A stretch of 64,000 bases of DNA from Ooceraea biroi. Its lineage: Eukaryota > Arthropoda > Insecta > Hymenoptera > Formicidae. The first letter of the stretch is position 1. Each line of letters begins with the position of its first letter. Where the stretch lies: positions 2,108,001 through 2,172,000 of the forward strand of contig NC_039514.1 of assembly GCF_003672135.1 (NCBI RefSeq), given 5' to 3'. Positions 24,001 to 36,707 of the stretch are shown piece by piece. The position numbers were made by a program, and so were the translations under genes. The notes below the pieces were generated by a model. That model was not told the DNA's origin. It saw nothing but the letters and a program-made list of their open reading frames with translations, and ran no database searches.

Positions 24001-25902
24001 ACCGGATAATTTCGTACAAGCTTATCACTGTCAGCCGAGGGGCTTTTATGTAGTTGCCATGGTAGCTTGGTGGATTGCTTTGGTGGAAATGCCTATTCCC
24101 CATGAAATGCGACATTAATCAAATCGTAAAGAACCACAATGCACGTTTATGAGAAACACAACAGGTATTTTCATAATCATATTCGAGTAATTCGTATTAC
24201 TAGAGTGCCGTAATTATTTTGATAATGATAATAAATTAACATTATTGTCACAACCTCAATCAACATCATTGTATTTCGAGATAATACACGGGATTGTACA
24301 AAATTTCGATGGAACATACCTTGTTACTTTGCATTCGAGAAGTAACGAAAAATTCTAAGAGGAAAACGTTGTAAAGTTACATGTTCCTTTTTCTACGTTT
24401 GACAGATACAGTACGTCGTTCTGTGAATAGTCGCATGAATTTTGCATGAAAGATCACATTTAGGTTACACGGCGTACGACAAAAAATGCAAATGGCAGAA
24501 CAAAAGACACGATGCGTAATCGCAACAGAAAAAGTTAATGGCTGTTCTGATGGCGAAAAGACCTCTTTCCGCAATATGGCGTAATGAGAGTGCGGATTTT
24601 CCGCGAAAGTTGAGCGTCAGTTTTGCGGCGCCACAGCGTGAGATTCTAGATTAATTGTCCCTTTTTAACGGGACATGTACGTTGCGCTTATAATTAATAT
24701 CTACGAAAGAAGTAATCCCGCGTCGCGCTCTCTTCGCCCAGGCGAAACTTGGCAAAAAAGCTTGTTGCGCATTGTTGGCTCTCACGCCGCGCTTATTCTG
24801 CATAATGCAATTACGAAATTTGCCGCTCTCATTCCGCGTGTAACTCCAACGTAGCCGGGCCATATAGAAACGTATTAGACGAGACATAAAATGCGTTATT
24901 AACTCGTGCGTGTTCACTATCCGACACCTCGCGATAACCCGCGCGCATATATTCGTCTTTATGAAATCACTTATTAAATATCCATATAGCGCAGGAGTTT
25001 GCTAACAAACTATGGGCATTATAACACAAAACGATGCGTTAGTAGTTTTATTTCATGACTGATGTCCAAAATACGCAGTAATAGCTTCGTCAGTTCGTTC
25101 TTCACGTTATTCCTCTTCGTATACACATCCTCACTTAATTATTTTATAAGAATAATAAGTATAACAGAGAACAATGAATAATCAAAATTTCTATTCCTTC
25201 GTTCATAGGCAATCTTCATTTTGCCGAGTGCGTTACTGTGCTTATTATTATAAGTGAGGCGGTTGACGAGGCGTGTAACCGGAAGGGGACTTATGCAGGG
25301 GGTTGCGTTCGCGCTCCGCGACTCGTTCTTAATTCCGACTGCAAACGAGGCGCGAGACAGCCGGCGGCGAGGGAAGGAAGGGAAAAGTGCGACTGAGAGG
25401 TTGAGAGGGATGCGAAGGAAAGAAGAGATGCCGGGACGAAGTAGCTCAAACGACACGACCGTTCCATGCCGCTGAGTAGACGGCGGGCTCCGCCGCCACC
25501 ACCACGCCACCCCTCCGCGTAGTCGAGGTTCGAGGGGCTAATCAGGTCAGGCGGAGGGATCGCTCCCTCTCGTTTTTCGCCCGTGTAAACGCCTCATCCT
25601 GCATTCCGAGCATTAATTACACTCTTACGTTCCCTTTACCCTAGGCTACTGCCGCCGCCGTTGCCACGGCGCAGCCTTTCATCTGCGCCTCCATCCCCTC
25701 CTTCACTGCCTTGATTGGCACGATAAAGTCTACAGCGTGTTGCAGCTTCATGAATATTTTGAGGAATATGCGTGCATACTGTAATGCAACGCGTGCTCTA
25801 GCCCATGCTCGGCCCGGCTCGGCTCGGCGCGGCATCGTTTACGCTTCCACGGCTACCTTTATCCTGAATCGCGAAGTTGCTCGAACGGCACAGCAACCAG
25901 AG

Positions 25903-25908
<6 letters not shown>
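21001..25908. other. non-coding, partly CpG-dense
   Basis: No supported gene. Two small tandem duplications lie at about 21650-21671 (TTCCGCGAG repeated) and 21701-21724 (ATCTCCCATTCC twice). A donor-like CAAGAAAG|GTAAGATTG near 22422 follows a 60-codon frame without an acceptor. CpG-rich overlap of both-strand frames occupies about 22400-23580. From 23600 to 25250 the DNA is AT-richer and featureless, then CpG-rich again around 25250-25860. Confidence 0.45.

Positions 25909-25937
<29 letters not shown>
25909..25937 (+). repeat. (AG)n microsatellite
   Basis: About 14 AG units, preceded by two AGAA units. Confidence 0.95.
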
Positions 25938-25941
<4 letters not shown>

Positions 25942-26784
25942 ACAAAGAGAGCTGCTCTTCCCGTATCGGGTTATCAGGAGATCCTATTTGTAACTTCTGT
26001 TTCGTAACTCCGCGTCGTAAGTTTGGAGCGCCTTACAAGAGCTTCCTCGAAGACTTCTGAAGGTTTTGTGCGCGGACTTTAGCAATCGAAAGATCTCGAG
26101 CGAGCATGTGGGATTTATTGCGCGATTCGTCCTGCTGGTTTGGGTGTCCCTCATCGAAAAATATCCCGCCTATTAATAACGCGAGCATAACGAGAGCGAG
26201 ACGGGAAATCGCAATGAATCCATTCGACGAATCGCTGATTTATTTATCAAAGCGTATGCACTCTTCGTCACCGAATTGTTCGTCATCCCGTAGCCGTAGG
26301 TTTGTTTCGCTTATACTCGCGACACTGACAAATAGATGGGCTTTTACGGACGATAAATAAGCTACCGAGACCACAGCCGCATTAATTCAGATAATGGTAG
26401 ATAGAACGCTTTTGCGGTATGTCCGAGCACAGTATTATGATGTGGAAATAACGGCTCTTATTTTATTTATGCACGCTACTGCATGATCATTTTGCGCCGT
26501 ACACATAGACAAATTTATAAGCAAATGCTGTAGTTTATTGCTAATGACGGTATACAATTAATTCATAGCAATATCTGAGTGATTAATTAAAACACTATGT
26601 GATTGATTAATAACTGATGAATAGTATACAATTGATGCTATTACACGTAATATCGTGTTCATGCTGCACATTTCTATTCCATATTTACCGCAAGTTGGCT
26701 TATCTTGCCCGACAAATATAAGCACGTCAATGTTTATTCAGTGTTTTAATCAAATGTCAGTATATCGCAAAAAACGAAAAGCTG

Positions 26785-26964
26785 CATTGAGAAAAATTTT
26801 CATCGGATAAACCGATTACATAGTAATAAACGGATATATCCGATTAAAGTGCATAAAAGACAAAGGAAAATGATCGGACATATCCGATGAAGGTAATCGG
26901 AAAACAAAATTAACAATCAGAAAACTATTTAATCGGTTTAGCCGATGAAAAATTTTTCTCAGTG
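26785..26964. mobile_element. short palindromic MITE with 40-bp inverted ends
   Basis: The left 40 bases (26785-26824) and the reverse complement of the right 41 (26924-26964) match at nearly every position. They start CATTGAGAAAAATTTT and CACTGAGAAAAATTTTT and continue CATCGG. The 180-bp element has no coding capacity. It contains four small palindromes: ATCGG-N5-CCGAT at 26802-26816, CGGATATATCCG at 26831-26842, ATCGGACATATCCGAT at 26873-26888, and ATCGGTTTAGCCGAT at 26932-26946. A TG lies directly outside both ends, a possible 2-bp target duplication. The superfamily is unclear. Confidence 0.8.
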
Positions 26965-28095
26965 TGGTTTGTGAAAATTTTGATTCTTATGAAAACGCGT
27001 TAACTTATATTCCGCCACGATCAAGTGACGTTTTCGCAGTCGGTTTCCACACTTTCTCACTTCTGTCTCTACTTCCGTTTACGTTCTCCTTCCTTCTATC
27101 TCACGTTCTTCCGCCAAATACGATCCTGCAGGCGCAGCAGGAGCTGCAGGGATGCTGCAGCAGAAAGTTTTGCTGGCGTAGCCGGAACGGTTAGTCGGGC
27201 GTTTATTTTTGGATCCGGCACCTTTACCTCCCCCTCTTTAACTCCTTACTCCCGCTTGCCGTTCGCTAAATCCGTAATAACGGCGTGCCCCATTAAAAGT
27301 ACTTACCCTACCCTACCCCAAACGGAACCATGGTACAGTCTCGCGCGCGCAGAAAATGGGGGAACAAGGTTTCTTTGCGAACTTTCCAAACTAACTTCTT
27401 GAAAAACACATTTATAAACTAGCGTCGTCTACCCCGGTTCGGTCAGTGTTTTACCGTTTTCACCACTACTGCCTCGGCGTGATGCACATGAAAACGTTTG
27501 CGGACGAGAACGACTTCCGGTGCATCGCTTGCTCTTATTCTCACTTCCGTCGGAATCATTTTCCACTTCTCATTTCCTGATTTTTTGTCTGGTTCGATCG
27601 CTCATTCGAGCTTATTATATGAACTTGTTCATCTATACGCTTTTTTGTCGTCCTAACTTTAAATATTCAGGAAATTATTTCTTCAATCTTTAATTAATCA
27701 GAAAATCGGATCTCTCTCTCTTTCGGTTTGACAAAAATCTTGATCATAAATATTATAATAATTATAAACATTTCTTTGCAATTTTCACGTATACATTGAT
27801 TGATTTCTTGTGCGTGATTTCTTGAAATTTCTGACTGAGAATAATTAAAACAATGCTATTTTAATTATACATTTCCTCTCGACTCGTCGACCAATAAAAA
27901 TTCAGTATTCGTTTGGGATTGACTGAATTTCCGAAAGCTGCTCAAACTCGTTCGTAAGGAAGCCCATCGCCCATCGTTGGCGACGATGGTAGGACGACTA
28001 AAGGCCAAAATGCAAATGCAAATCCGTGCGACAACAAGTGGCACGATTTTGCGACGAAGACACGATATCGTGACGTAACGATCTCGTCATCATCA
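26965..28095. other. non-coding with a weak splice-like segment
   Basis: A pyrimidine-rich stretch at about 27043-27115 precedes several CAG trinucleotides and four CTGCAG or CTGCAG-like words at 27126-27163, with GGAACG|GTTAGT near 27188. It could be an exon, but the long gap from the tract to the AG and repeated CAGs make the call weak. A tandem octamer motif, ATGCAAATGCAAAT, lies at 28010-28023. A short hairpin CCATCGT-TGGCG-ACGATGG lies at about 27971-27989. Confidence 0.35.
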
Positions 28096-28695
28096 ATGGT
28101 AGATAGGGCACGAATTCCGCGGCTGATTAAAAGGAATTACGTGGTGGCGCAACCTTTGTCGGCGTTCCCCTTCGTCCATTTAACAGGCTCGTTAAACCGG
28201 AAATTCTGCTGCAGTGTCGCTATTCATTGCCATGTGGTTGAGAGGCTCTCGGAAGCCATTTCCCAGAAGCGACAGGTGTCGTTCGTCGGCTTGGCCGTTG
28301 AACGAACGCTTCAGCGCTTGTTGAGCAGCGAGAACTCGAGGCTCGCAACACCTCACGCGAGGGGGACATTCATCCTCCTTGTGAATCCTCGCGCGCCTTA
28401 CTCCAAGATGTTCCCGGGAGTTTATCAGAGGCGTCGAGCGTACGATCTGTCGGAACTTTATGACGAGTACGTGTCGATGCTAAGACGTCGAACTTGGCGG
28501 CATTGCCTCGTAGATGCTCTTTGCACTCCCCTCATATCCCTCTGTCACCCTTTCCAACCTCCTTTCCGTCACCGCGCATTCGCGACTGTCGGGTTGTCTG
28601 GCGTATTCGAATGTAAAACCGGGAGTCATAGTGATTCCGAATGTCATCGTCGAAGAGCTTTGGAAATGTTTAAAGGAGGTGATTCCCGATGCTGA
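28096..28695 (+). other. 199-codon open frame, possible unrecognised gene
   Basis: An ATG in a fair context (TCATCAATGG) opens 199 codons to a TGA at 28693-28695, among the longest frames in the window and not explained by a microsatellite. The product starts MVDRARIPRLIKRNYVVAQ and has a basic, Arg-rich middle (QRRRAYDLSELYDEY near residue 110). There is no signal peptide, membrane segment or domain I recognise. The surrounding DNA is moderately CpG-rich, where stops are rarer, and about one frame this long could arise by chance in a 64-kb window. No intron signals or polyadenylation signal close by support it. Confidence 0.15.
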
Positions 28696-29044
28696 CAGTC
28701 TCTTTCGTAGCTCTTTCGCGTTGTTTGTTGTGCTAGATTCACCCCGATAACATCACCGGTGCAGTTTGTAACGCGACGTCCGTTTAAGTTTAAGTTTCAC
28801 TCGGCTGATTTAACCAGCTTTCGTTATTCGCGAGTGATCGCACGGTATCAACTCACTCCGCGATATCTAATAACGATAATGTGAATACGTAACACACATC
28901 ACTGTAAAGCAAGAGGAAAAAGTACAACGTTAGATATGGAGAATGTTTATAGATATAGAACGGAGAATGATAGATATAGAATATTTTTAAGCATTTGCTT
29001 ATTATTAAAAATAATAGTTTTATACATCAATCACATTTAATAAC

Positions 29045-29048
<4 letters not shown>

Positions 29049-29080
<32 letters not shown>
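29049..29080 (+). repeat. (AT)n microsatellite
   Basis: Sixteen uninterrupted AT units. Confidence 0.95.
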
Positions 29081-29083
<3 letters not shown>

Positions 29084-29197
29084 ATAAATAATTATTTATT
29101 TACAAGAATTTATTTAAAATGAATTTTTTCTAATATTACCTTTAGTTCTCATTTCAGAATAAGAAATTAAAATAACTATTCATTGAGATTATTTCAG

Positions 29198-29494
29198 CAA
29201 TTGTGTATCTGCGCGATCACTTTGACTTGCTCGCGTGTCTCGATGAATTCCATTGATGTGAACACCACTTATCGCAGCATCGAGCATTTTATCGAGAACC
29301 AGCACGATGCTCGCCAATGTCCAAATTATCCGAGCATACCGATCCCTTCCAGGAGCCGTGAAATACGAGTAGTAATTGTACTCGCGAGCGAACGGGCCAA
29401 ACTCCAATCAACATTATCAAAGCCTGAGCTTCAGCGTCACATTCGCGTTGAGAACATTGCGACGCCGGTCCTCCGACCGCTCTCCATCGTGTAA
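29198..29494 (+). other. candidate terminal exon or chance frame
   Basis: After GATTATTTCAG at 29187-29197 a plus-strand frame is open to a TAA at 29492-29494, about 98 codons. It contains VNTTYRSIEHFIENQHDAR and ends RPLSIV, with mixed composition rather than low complexity. The pyrimidine tract is weak, and a 143-codon minus-strand frame covers most of the same DNA, so only one at most can be real. No family was recognised. Confidence 0.15.
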
Positions 29495-30140
29495 CTTTTA
29501 CCCTCTGGCATGCTCGCACTCTCGCAGTCGACGCGCCCACCATGGCTTCAACGCAGATAATGGCGTTCCGCGATACCATCGGGATGACGCGGATGCAATT
29601 ACATAGGAAGCTCGTGCACCACTCATGAGCACGTAGCACTAGAAAACATAATCTCGCCGCATTAGTCGACGTTGTGTAAATTTGCCGAGATGAAAAAGGA
29701 AAAGAAATTCCATCGATCACATGTTGTCGTAGTAAACGGTCGCCTCGTTTTCCAATATCTCGCTTCTAATTTCTTTGTTCAACGAGATTTCTTTACTCGC
29801 GATTATGTGGAATTTTGTGGCATAAACTTGAAATTTTTTTACCCGTTTTCGCGGGTGTTGAATGTGAATTTGATACGTAATTATTTTCTTGCCGCCTTTC
29901 ACGCGTACGTACTTCCTCCTCGCAGCAAAGAGCTTGACAGTTGCCAAAGGATTCATATTCAAAAGTTCGATATTTACGGTAACGTGAAATAAGCTAATTA
30001 ACTTCTTTCTTCAGAACGTTTTAATTAATTGCTCGCAGTTCGCTTGTAACCCGTAATTGCGCCGGTTAACTTTACGCGGTATTATTTCTTTAACATGCAA
30101 AGAATCGTTTGGTGCACTAAACTTGTTTTAAGATTTTCAG

Positions 30141-30175
30141 CTGCAAAACTGATAGGTGGAAATTTATGCAAAAAG
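30141..30175 (+). other. candidate 35-bp microexon
   Basis: GTTTTAAGATTTTCAG ends at 30140 and AAAAG|GTGAGC starts an intron at 30176. Two frames are open through the 35 bases; one reads AKLIGGNLCKK. The size fits insect neuronal microexons, but nothing else supports it. Confidence 0.18.
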
Positions 30176-33100
30176 GTGAGCGATTTAAGCCGGTAAAACC
30201 CTATTTTCGGCTAATAGGAGACCGACTAAATATCGGAGATCAACACGCGTCGAATTACGGGATCGTTCAGTAGGAGCACTGTGCTTTTAACTCTACTCTA
30301 CGGTCAATTTCTCCTGTAATCAAGCTCCCCAAAAAGAATCCTAGCCATTACTTTGCGCACCCTACTCGGGAATCAACGAGGCTGAAATAGAAAAGTGGGG
30401 ACGGTAGTGGGTACATAATCGAAGGTGTATATTATGTACCAGAGCTCGGGTTCGTGAACGAGTTGTTCGATCGAACGGAGAGGAAGGAAGGGGAGGGGAA
30501 TTCGAGTGGTTGGAAATAGGAATTATTCAATTGGTCTGCAACACCCGAGGGTTCGACTGTTTTTTTTTTTGTGATGCACCGAGTACATACAAACAATGGA
30601 TACAATTATCTTTTTTTAGATGTTACGTAACTATGCGCTACTATAAATTCAAAATTTGTGGATTTGACGAATGGCGTTCTCACTTAACTGCGGATGTAGA
30701 AATTTGATAACACCGATAATTAAATAGCGATCCGCGTAATAAAAAAGTAGTGCTCAGCATTATTTCACACGAAGCAGTGCAGTCGTTCAGTCGCAAACAA
30801 GTTCTATCATTCTTTGAATTTATACTGTCCCAAGTTTGCGTGGTGCAAGTTGTAAACTTCTTCCAAGAGTCACCAGAGAGTCCTCGGACGAAACGGTGTA
30901 AACGGAAGTGCGGAGATTTTCGTTTTACGACACGCAGCGTGCCAACTCCTCGTGTCAACCCCTATCAAACGCTGACACCAGCTTCTCGTTTGAATGCACA
31001 TCTCGATAAGTTGCACGGGCATTCATCCGCGCATATATTTGAAGTAAAGTCCGTAAAGTTTATAGCGTGATTTACGATAACGGAGTCCCATGAGCTTCGA
31101 GTTTGTCATTAGTTCAGTTTTCGTGCAGATTTATAACGATGCGATTTTAGCGGCGTTTATATCAGTTGGTCTTTATCGTGATTTAATTAATTCTTTCTCG
31201 GCGAATTCCAAGGATTATATGTAAAACTGGGAGAACAATTCTATGCAAACCTCAGGAAATTATATGAAATTAATCGAGCGTAATGCTTTTGCAATGAGTT
31301 TCTAATCAGTTCGATAATTATCTTCAGTGAATTTTACAAGAATTTTACATCACTCATTGGATTATTTTCCAGTGCTCTACTCTACGTGTTATTTTAGTGG
31401 AACGGGAGCGAAATGTTGGCAGTATATCGTGATTTATAAAAGCTAGAAGAAACATACTTGATAAATTGTACCATATCGATAAACGTCCACGAGACGACTA
31501 AAGCGTGTCAGGTGGAGAAGGCGGTATTTCACGAAGGTAAGTTTCCGCAACGTGTCCGGATAGCTTCTGAATATCATCGTGAAGTAAAAGCATGCTATTC
31601 AAATAAATCTGGTGGAAACGTGTGTCACGGTATACTCTCTATCTTCAGCGAGACGTCAGACAGTTTTCATCTTTGAAACTTTCGAACTTTGCGAGACCTG
31701 CCTCGATATGTGCGTTACATATGAGATTGCGCATTGTAAGAAGTTAGACTTAGTTATATTTGAAACAGCGCACGATGCGTCTCTCTTCCCAAGATATGAT
31801 CTACAAAACGGAGAGAGTTTCATTTCAAAAGCGCCGCGCGTGTGTAATTTGTTTCCCAGGATTGAATAACCGTCCCAGCAATTGTCCCGTGAATTCTCTC
31901 GTAAAATACCAATTATCGGGGGCTTCGCCGGTAGGTTCCTTAGGACGCATTTGCTCGTTACGATCCGACGACAAAGCGACGTACGGACAAGAAGAAAGGG
32001 ACGAAGAACTACTGAAAGGGCAGACGAGAGTGGTGAAAAATTCGCGAGAAAGTTTCCGAGGTGAAACGCGTGAACCGGCTGATGCAGTAATTAGTGATCG
32101 ACGCTCTGGGAAAGAAAAGTAATTACGTTTCCACTGAATTCAACAACGTCGAGATGTCGTTGCTCAATCGCGTTACAGTGCTACACAATTGGCACGAGCG
32201 TGTCCTTCATCCCTTCCGCAGCCTTCCGTCTCTTTGCCTTCGTGTGCTCGGATACTTTTCTGTTTCTTGTTTCGAGCTGATAGTGCGAGGAAATAAAATA
32301 AAAATACAGGAAGATGTATATCGCGAGATCATTTGTTGAAGGCTGATAAAGTGAAGTCTCGGTGAAATAGTTCTGGTGGAGGCAAAAAGTTGTTCAGATA
32401 ATTAATGTGAGCCGCTGCTTGTTTTAATGAGACAATTTTCTGTGCTATTAATACATTTTTCAAGCTTTCAACGAATACCGAAGAAAGTCAGCGAAAAGAA
32501 TTCTATACATTTTCGCAGACATAAAAGAGGTCCCGAAGACGTGTAATGCGCGCAGCGATGCCCTAGTATTACCCTTAGAAAATTGGAAACCAAATCTGGA
32601 ATACCATTCCGGTTCTCCGTTAACAGAATCCGCAAATTGCGCATCGTGAACGCTATCTGAATATAGGGAAGTACTATCTCGCTTTGCACACAAATTGCTT
32701 AAAATAAATTACAATAAATCATTGTCGTTGTTAGAGCGTTATTAATTGAGATTGTTAGGCATTATTAAAGAGAACGATTTACGTAATTTGTAATGTCTTT
32801 TAATTCTTAATCGCTTCAATCGCTTCAATAGCTTTAACAGTGACCTTTGCGAGATGATTGGATAAAGTTGCACGAAAAAGCGGGATAGAAAATGTCTTTA
32901 GAATAATCGGGTTTTATCATCGGTTATTGGAAATGCCCGGTGCACGCGGATCACTACTATGCTGTATTGACAGTCTTCATTTCGGTATCATGAGATTACA
33001 TCATGTCACGGGCATGTCTCTGTCGATTGGCCGAAAATTAGCCGGCCGCAGATCATTACAGTCGAATCCACTGTCACAAGTGCCACCATCACTCTTCTCG

Positions 33101-34097
33101 CGCGGAGGATGCGCCTGAAAGGTATATTCGTTGAAACGTACATCGATACATGCAATCATGTCGATTTTTGGTCGATGTCTGCGACAGACATGATGGACGT
33201 CTGTTTCCCTGACTGACAAATTTATGATGATTAGCTCTCGATGAATGCGCAACTAATTATTCATACAACGAACAGTAATATTAAATTTGCCCGCGTCGCT
33301 CCGTAAATCAATCCCTCTCTTTCCCATTCTCTCTTTTGACTAACACAATTTATCGAACAATTTTATTCTGTGATAATTAATAACTAATTACGTAATTCAA
33401 TGTACTTTTGAGTGTGGCATGCATTTTCTCGCGGGAGTCATCAGCAGGATTAGATTGTCGCATCGCTGCGGTGCTGCGGTGAGGCTACCACGGGGCGCGA
33501 AATTTCGCCTCACCATTAATATGACTCGCCGACTCGCGGGGGTGTTCTGTTTTATCTATCTCTATCTATAATCGCGATATTCCCGTGTGCGATTGCGTAC
33601 ACGTCTGAAATGTGTGCGCTTCATCGCGATGAGATACCGGCTCAGCCCATTCTCTCCGGCTTGATTTACGGCCGCACCGCGGAATCGTGACGCGATTCAT
33701 CGGATCTGTCGGGGCTGTGGAAAGACATTCTCGCGGAGAGACGATACTTTTCCCTCGACTCAGCTACAAGGTTCCCCTATCATCTCTGACGCAGGACGAG
33801 CGCGAGATACTTCTTCACACCTGCCTCCATGCGGGATCCGGCAGCAAAGAAATTAATCGAGCTTTGACTAGCCGAGAGAACTCTTGCAGTAACGGCGAGC
33901 CGGGATAGCTCGAGGTCAGATAAGTCGAAAAGTCGAGAGTGAGAGAAGACGGTTGTAGATAGACAGACAGGCAGACGGACGAGTGAAGGGGTGGGATGCA
34001 GTAGCGAGGGAATGGAAAACGAAGAGCGAACGAATATCGCGCTGGAGATCTTATTAGAGAGCCTGTGCGGCGGTCTGCCAAACGAGTTATTTAAGTT

Positions 34098-34188
34098 GAA
34101 TGAGAAAGAGAATTTAAAGAAGGAAGAGTAAAAGATAGAGAGAAAGAGAAATAGAGAGAGAGGAAAAGGGAAAGACGAGGAAGGAAAT
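34098..34188 (+). repeat. polypurine tract
   Basis: About 90 bases of almost pure A/G, with few interruptions, mostly GAGA and AGAAAG words. The minus strand reads as a long pyrimidine tract and produces Phe/Ser-rich chance frames. Confidence 0.8.
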
Positions 34189-36674
34189 TTCAACGGACGG
34201 AGAGTGAAGTGAGGAAGCAAGAAGGAAATCCGGATCTGATAAGGAGAGAAGACTATATTCATAAAAAACTTCGCATCATCGTTTTTACGGCGTGGTACTG
34301 CCAATTTTGGTTCAACAAATACTCATTAGGAGAGAGAGAAGATTATCTTGGATATTTAATTAAACATAAATAAAGCAAATAGAAGTATTTCTGTTTATAG
34401 ATCGCGTCACATTGTTAATAACGCAACACACAGACGTATATTAAGAAACGCTTAAAAAATTATTTTACAACTTAATTTATAGCAACGTACTTTACAAGAA
34501 TGAGAAAAAGAGGAAAGCTTCCTATCTCTTTCTACAGATCGCTCGTTCATTGAACGTTCAAATCGCGAATTGAAGCACGTATCTTCCATCTTTCCGATCA
34601 AGCACCCGCGTCGTCGCCTGGAGGGTGTCTGCAGGGTTAATTAACTGCCGCAGTAAAGCATTACAGATCAAGGCGGCGAGAGCGGCGCCGTGGATGATAC
34701 GTCGAACCGGCGGTTCATCCCTCACCTCGCGAGCGCGCGCCGAAGGCGGCTACCGAGACATATCTTGCAGTATTACGGGCCGTAAGTGAATCACCCTGTC
34801 TTAAGCGAATCGCGGTCGAGGAGGTCGTGGATGAGGTTAACCGAGAAAAGACAAACCGTCCTGACGTCTCCGGCAGAAGCGCCGAGAAATCCGCGGCTTA
34901 CGTCCGTCTACCTCTCGCCTGCTTCCTTTCTTCCTTTCTTCCTCCCCCTCCCCCCCAAGTAGCCCCCTATACCAAGGCGGTTTTCGCGATGTCGGAACCG
35001 GGTATCGAGCGCGAGGTCCCTTATCCCTCGTGCTAATATTAGTGCAGCAAACTGTCTGCCGTTGCGGAAGGAGAGATCTCCGTACGGCGACGGCGTCGGC
35101 TGCATCGTAACGTCCGCATCCTACTACCCCGTACCTCTGTGGAATAACCGACCCCTGCGCTTCATCTGGATGGTCGCCCGTCTCTCCGCCGTCGTGCACT
35201 GTCTCTTACGGAACTTGAGGCCCCAGCTAACCCCGAGACCAGACCTCTCTTAAGTTCCGCAAAGTGAAATTTACAGCGTGCCCGATGGTTTGCCGCTCGG
35301 TCTGCGGGGTCGCTGAGGGACGTTAGAATCTTGCTTAATATTCCGTGAGCTCCCAAGGGACCACCTCGCTTTCACGGAGGTCGAGCGTCGTATAGGACGC
35401 TGCTTCGTCGGGAGTTGTTACGAAAAATCCTTGCTTCACGATCACGACCGCGCAGAGATTGTAAAGGTTCAGATGTTATGCAAAGACCGCTGCAAATCGA
35501 TTCCGACGAATGTACGTAATTTTGTAAATCTTATTCCATCATTCGAAATGTTAGGAATCTTTATTTGTATCTGTTGGAACAGGAAAAATTAATTTTAAGA
35601 TTGGAACACTAACATCATTTTGAAATAAAAAAAATAGAAGCTCAAACGTGTTTTAATTGTATCTATTAGAACAAAAATCTTTTTAAAAACTTTTGTATAA
35701 ATTTTTGTGTAAACAAAACATTCAAAATTAATTAATATTATAATATATCTCCCTATTCGTATAGAAACGTTAACGTAATATAAATGACTACCATCTCTCC
35801 AATGCAAAATGAGAAAGTAAACGCCAAGAGAAATCAAACTCCAAAGAGAAAACGATATCAGCAAGTTTCTGTTTCAAAATGTAAACGCAATCATGTAAAT
35901 TACGTACTTAATGCTAAGTTTGCTATGAGAAATTAACAAGATGGACTGACGCTTTCCAACATCGCGTATTAGTAAAGCAACATAAGTATTAATGACAATA
36001 AACATTAGGATCTTAATTAAGTTCCATTTAAGTAAAATTTACAAAGAGCGATAAGAGAAGGCGATGAGCGAGTAGATAAATATTAATTCATAAAAGTACT
36101 ATTTAATTCATATTTCATTTCATGATGCCGGTATATATCTCGTGGAATTTAACATTTAACATCGATCGACCCACTTAACCCGCGTACGTTAATTCGTAAC
36201 GTTACCACGGGATTTCCAGTTTGGAGTGAGCCCTGATTATTAATCCCAAGGAGCGATCACGAGGAGTCTAATAAATCGATAATTCATCCCTCTGCGGCAG
36301 GGAGCTGGTCTCACCAGCAACATACCGGTCCGGTAATACGACCTATCCGTTATAATTAATACTGCAGATTTAACGCACGAATTCCGGTCAAAACCGAGTT
36401 ACGTACGCCGTAAGACAGATAAAAAAGCCCGATAAAGGCATACGGGAACAAGGGGTAGCTTTTCCACGTTCAATCTTCTCGCACATAGAGAGCGATTCCC
36501 ATAAAGGGTGGGGTTGGGCGAGTTACACTCTTTCGGCTTTTTTTCGCAAAACGCACGATGACAAAGAAAAGGGATTACGTCGAACTGAAAAAGGGATAAA
36601 GCATGGAATGGGTAACGACAGCGGACGAGATTATCGCGCGTGCGCGTATCTTTTTGACGTGTGTACCGCGTGCT

Positions 36675-36707
36675 CGCACGCACGTACGCACGCACGTACG
36701 CACGCAC
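36675..36707 (+). repeat. short ACGC/ACGT tandem repeat
   Basis: Nearly three copies of a 12-bp unit ACGCACGCACGT. Alternating purine-pyrimidine throughout. Confidence 0.85.

Noticed and set aside
27301..27331. ACCATGG start followed by a GTAAGTAC donor on the minus strand
   Set aside because: A TAG lies in frame between the ATG and the donor, so no coding start exon is possible. The CCCTA repeats are also too few to call telomeric.
32331..32356. Sequence resembling the bantam microRNA (GAGATCATTTG...GCTGAT)
   Set aside because: bantam is nearly invariant in insects, this has indels and substitutions, and no pairing precursor arm is present upstream.
33780..34304. 174-codon minus-strand frame
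   Set aside because: It is the translation of the polypurine tract read as pyrimidines, giving Phe/Ser/Leu runs; no domain.
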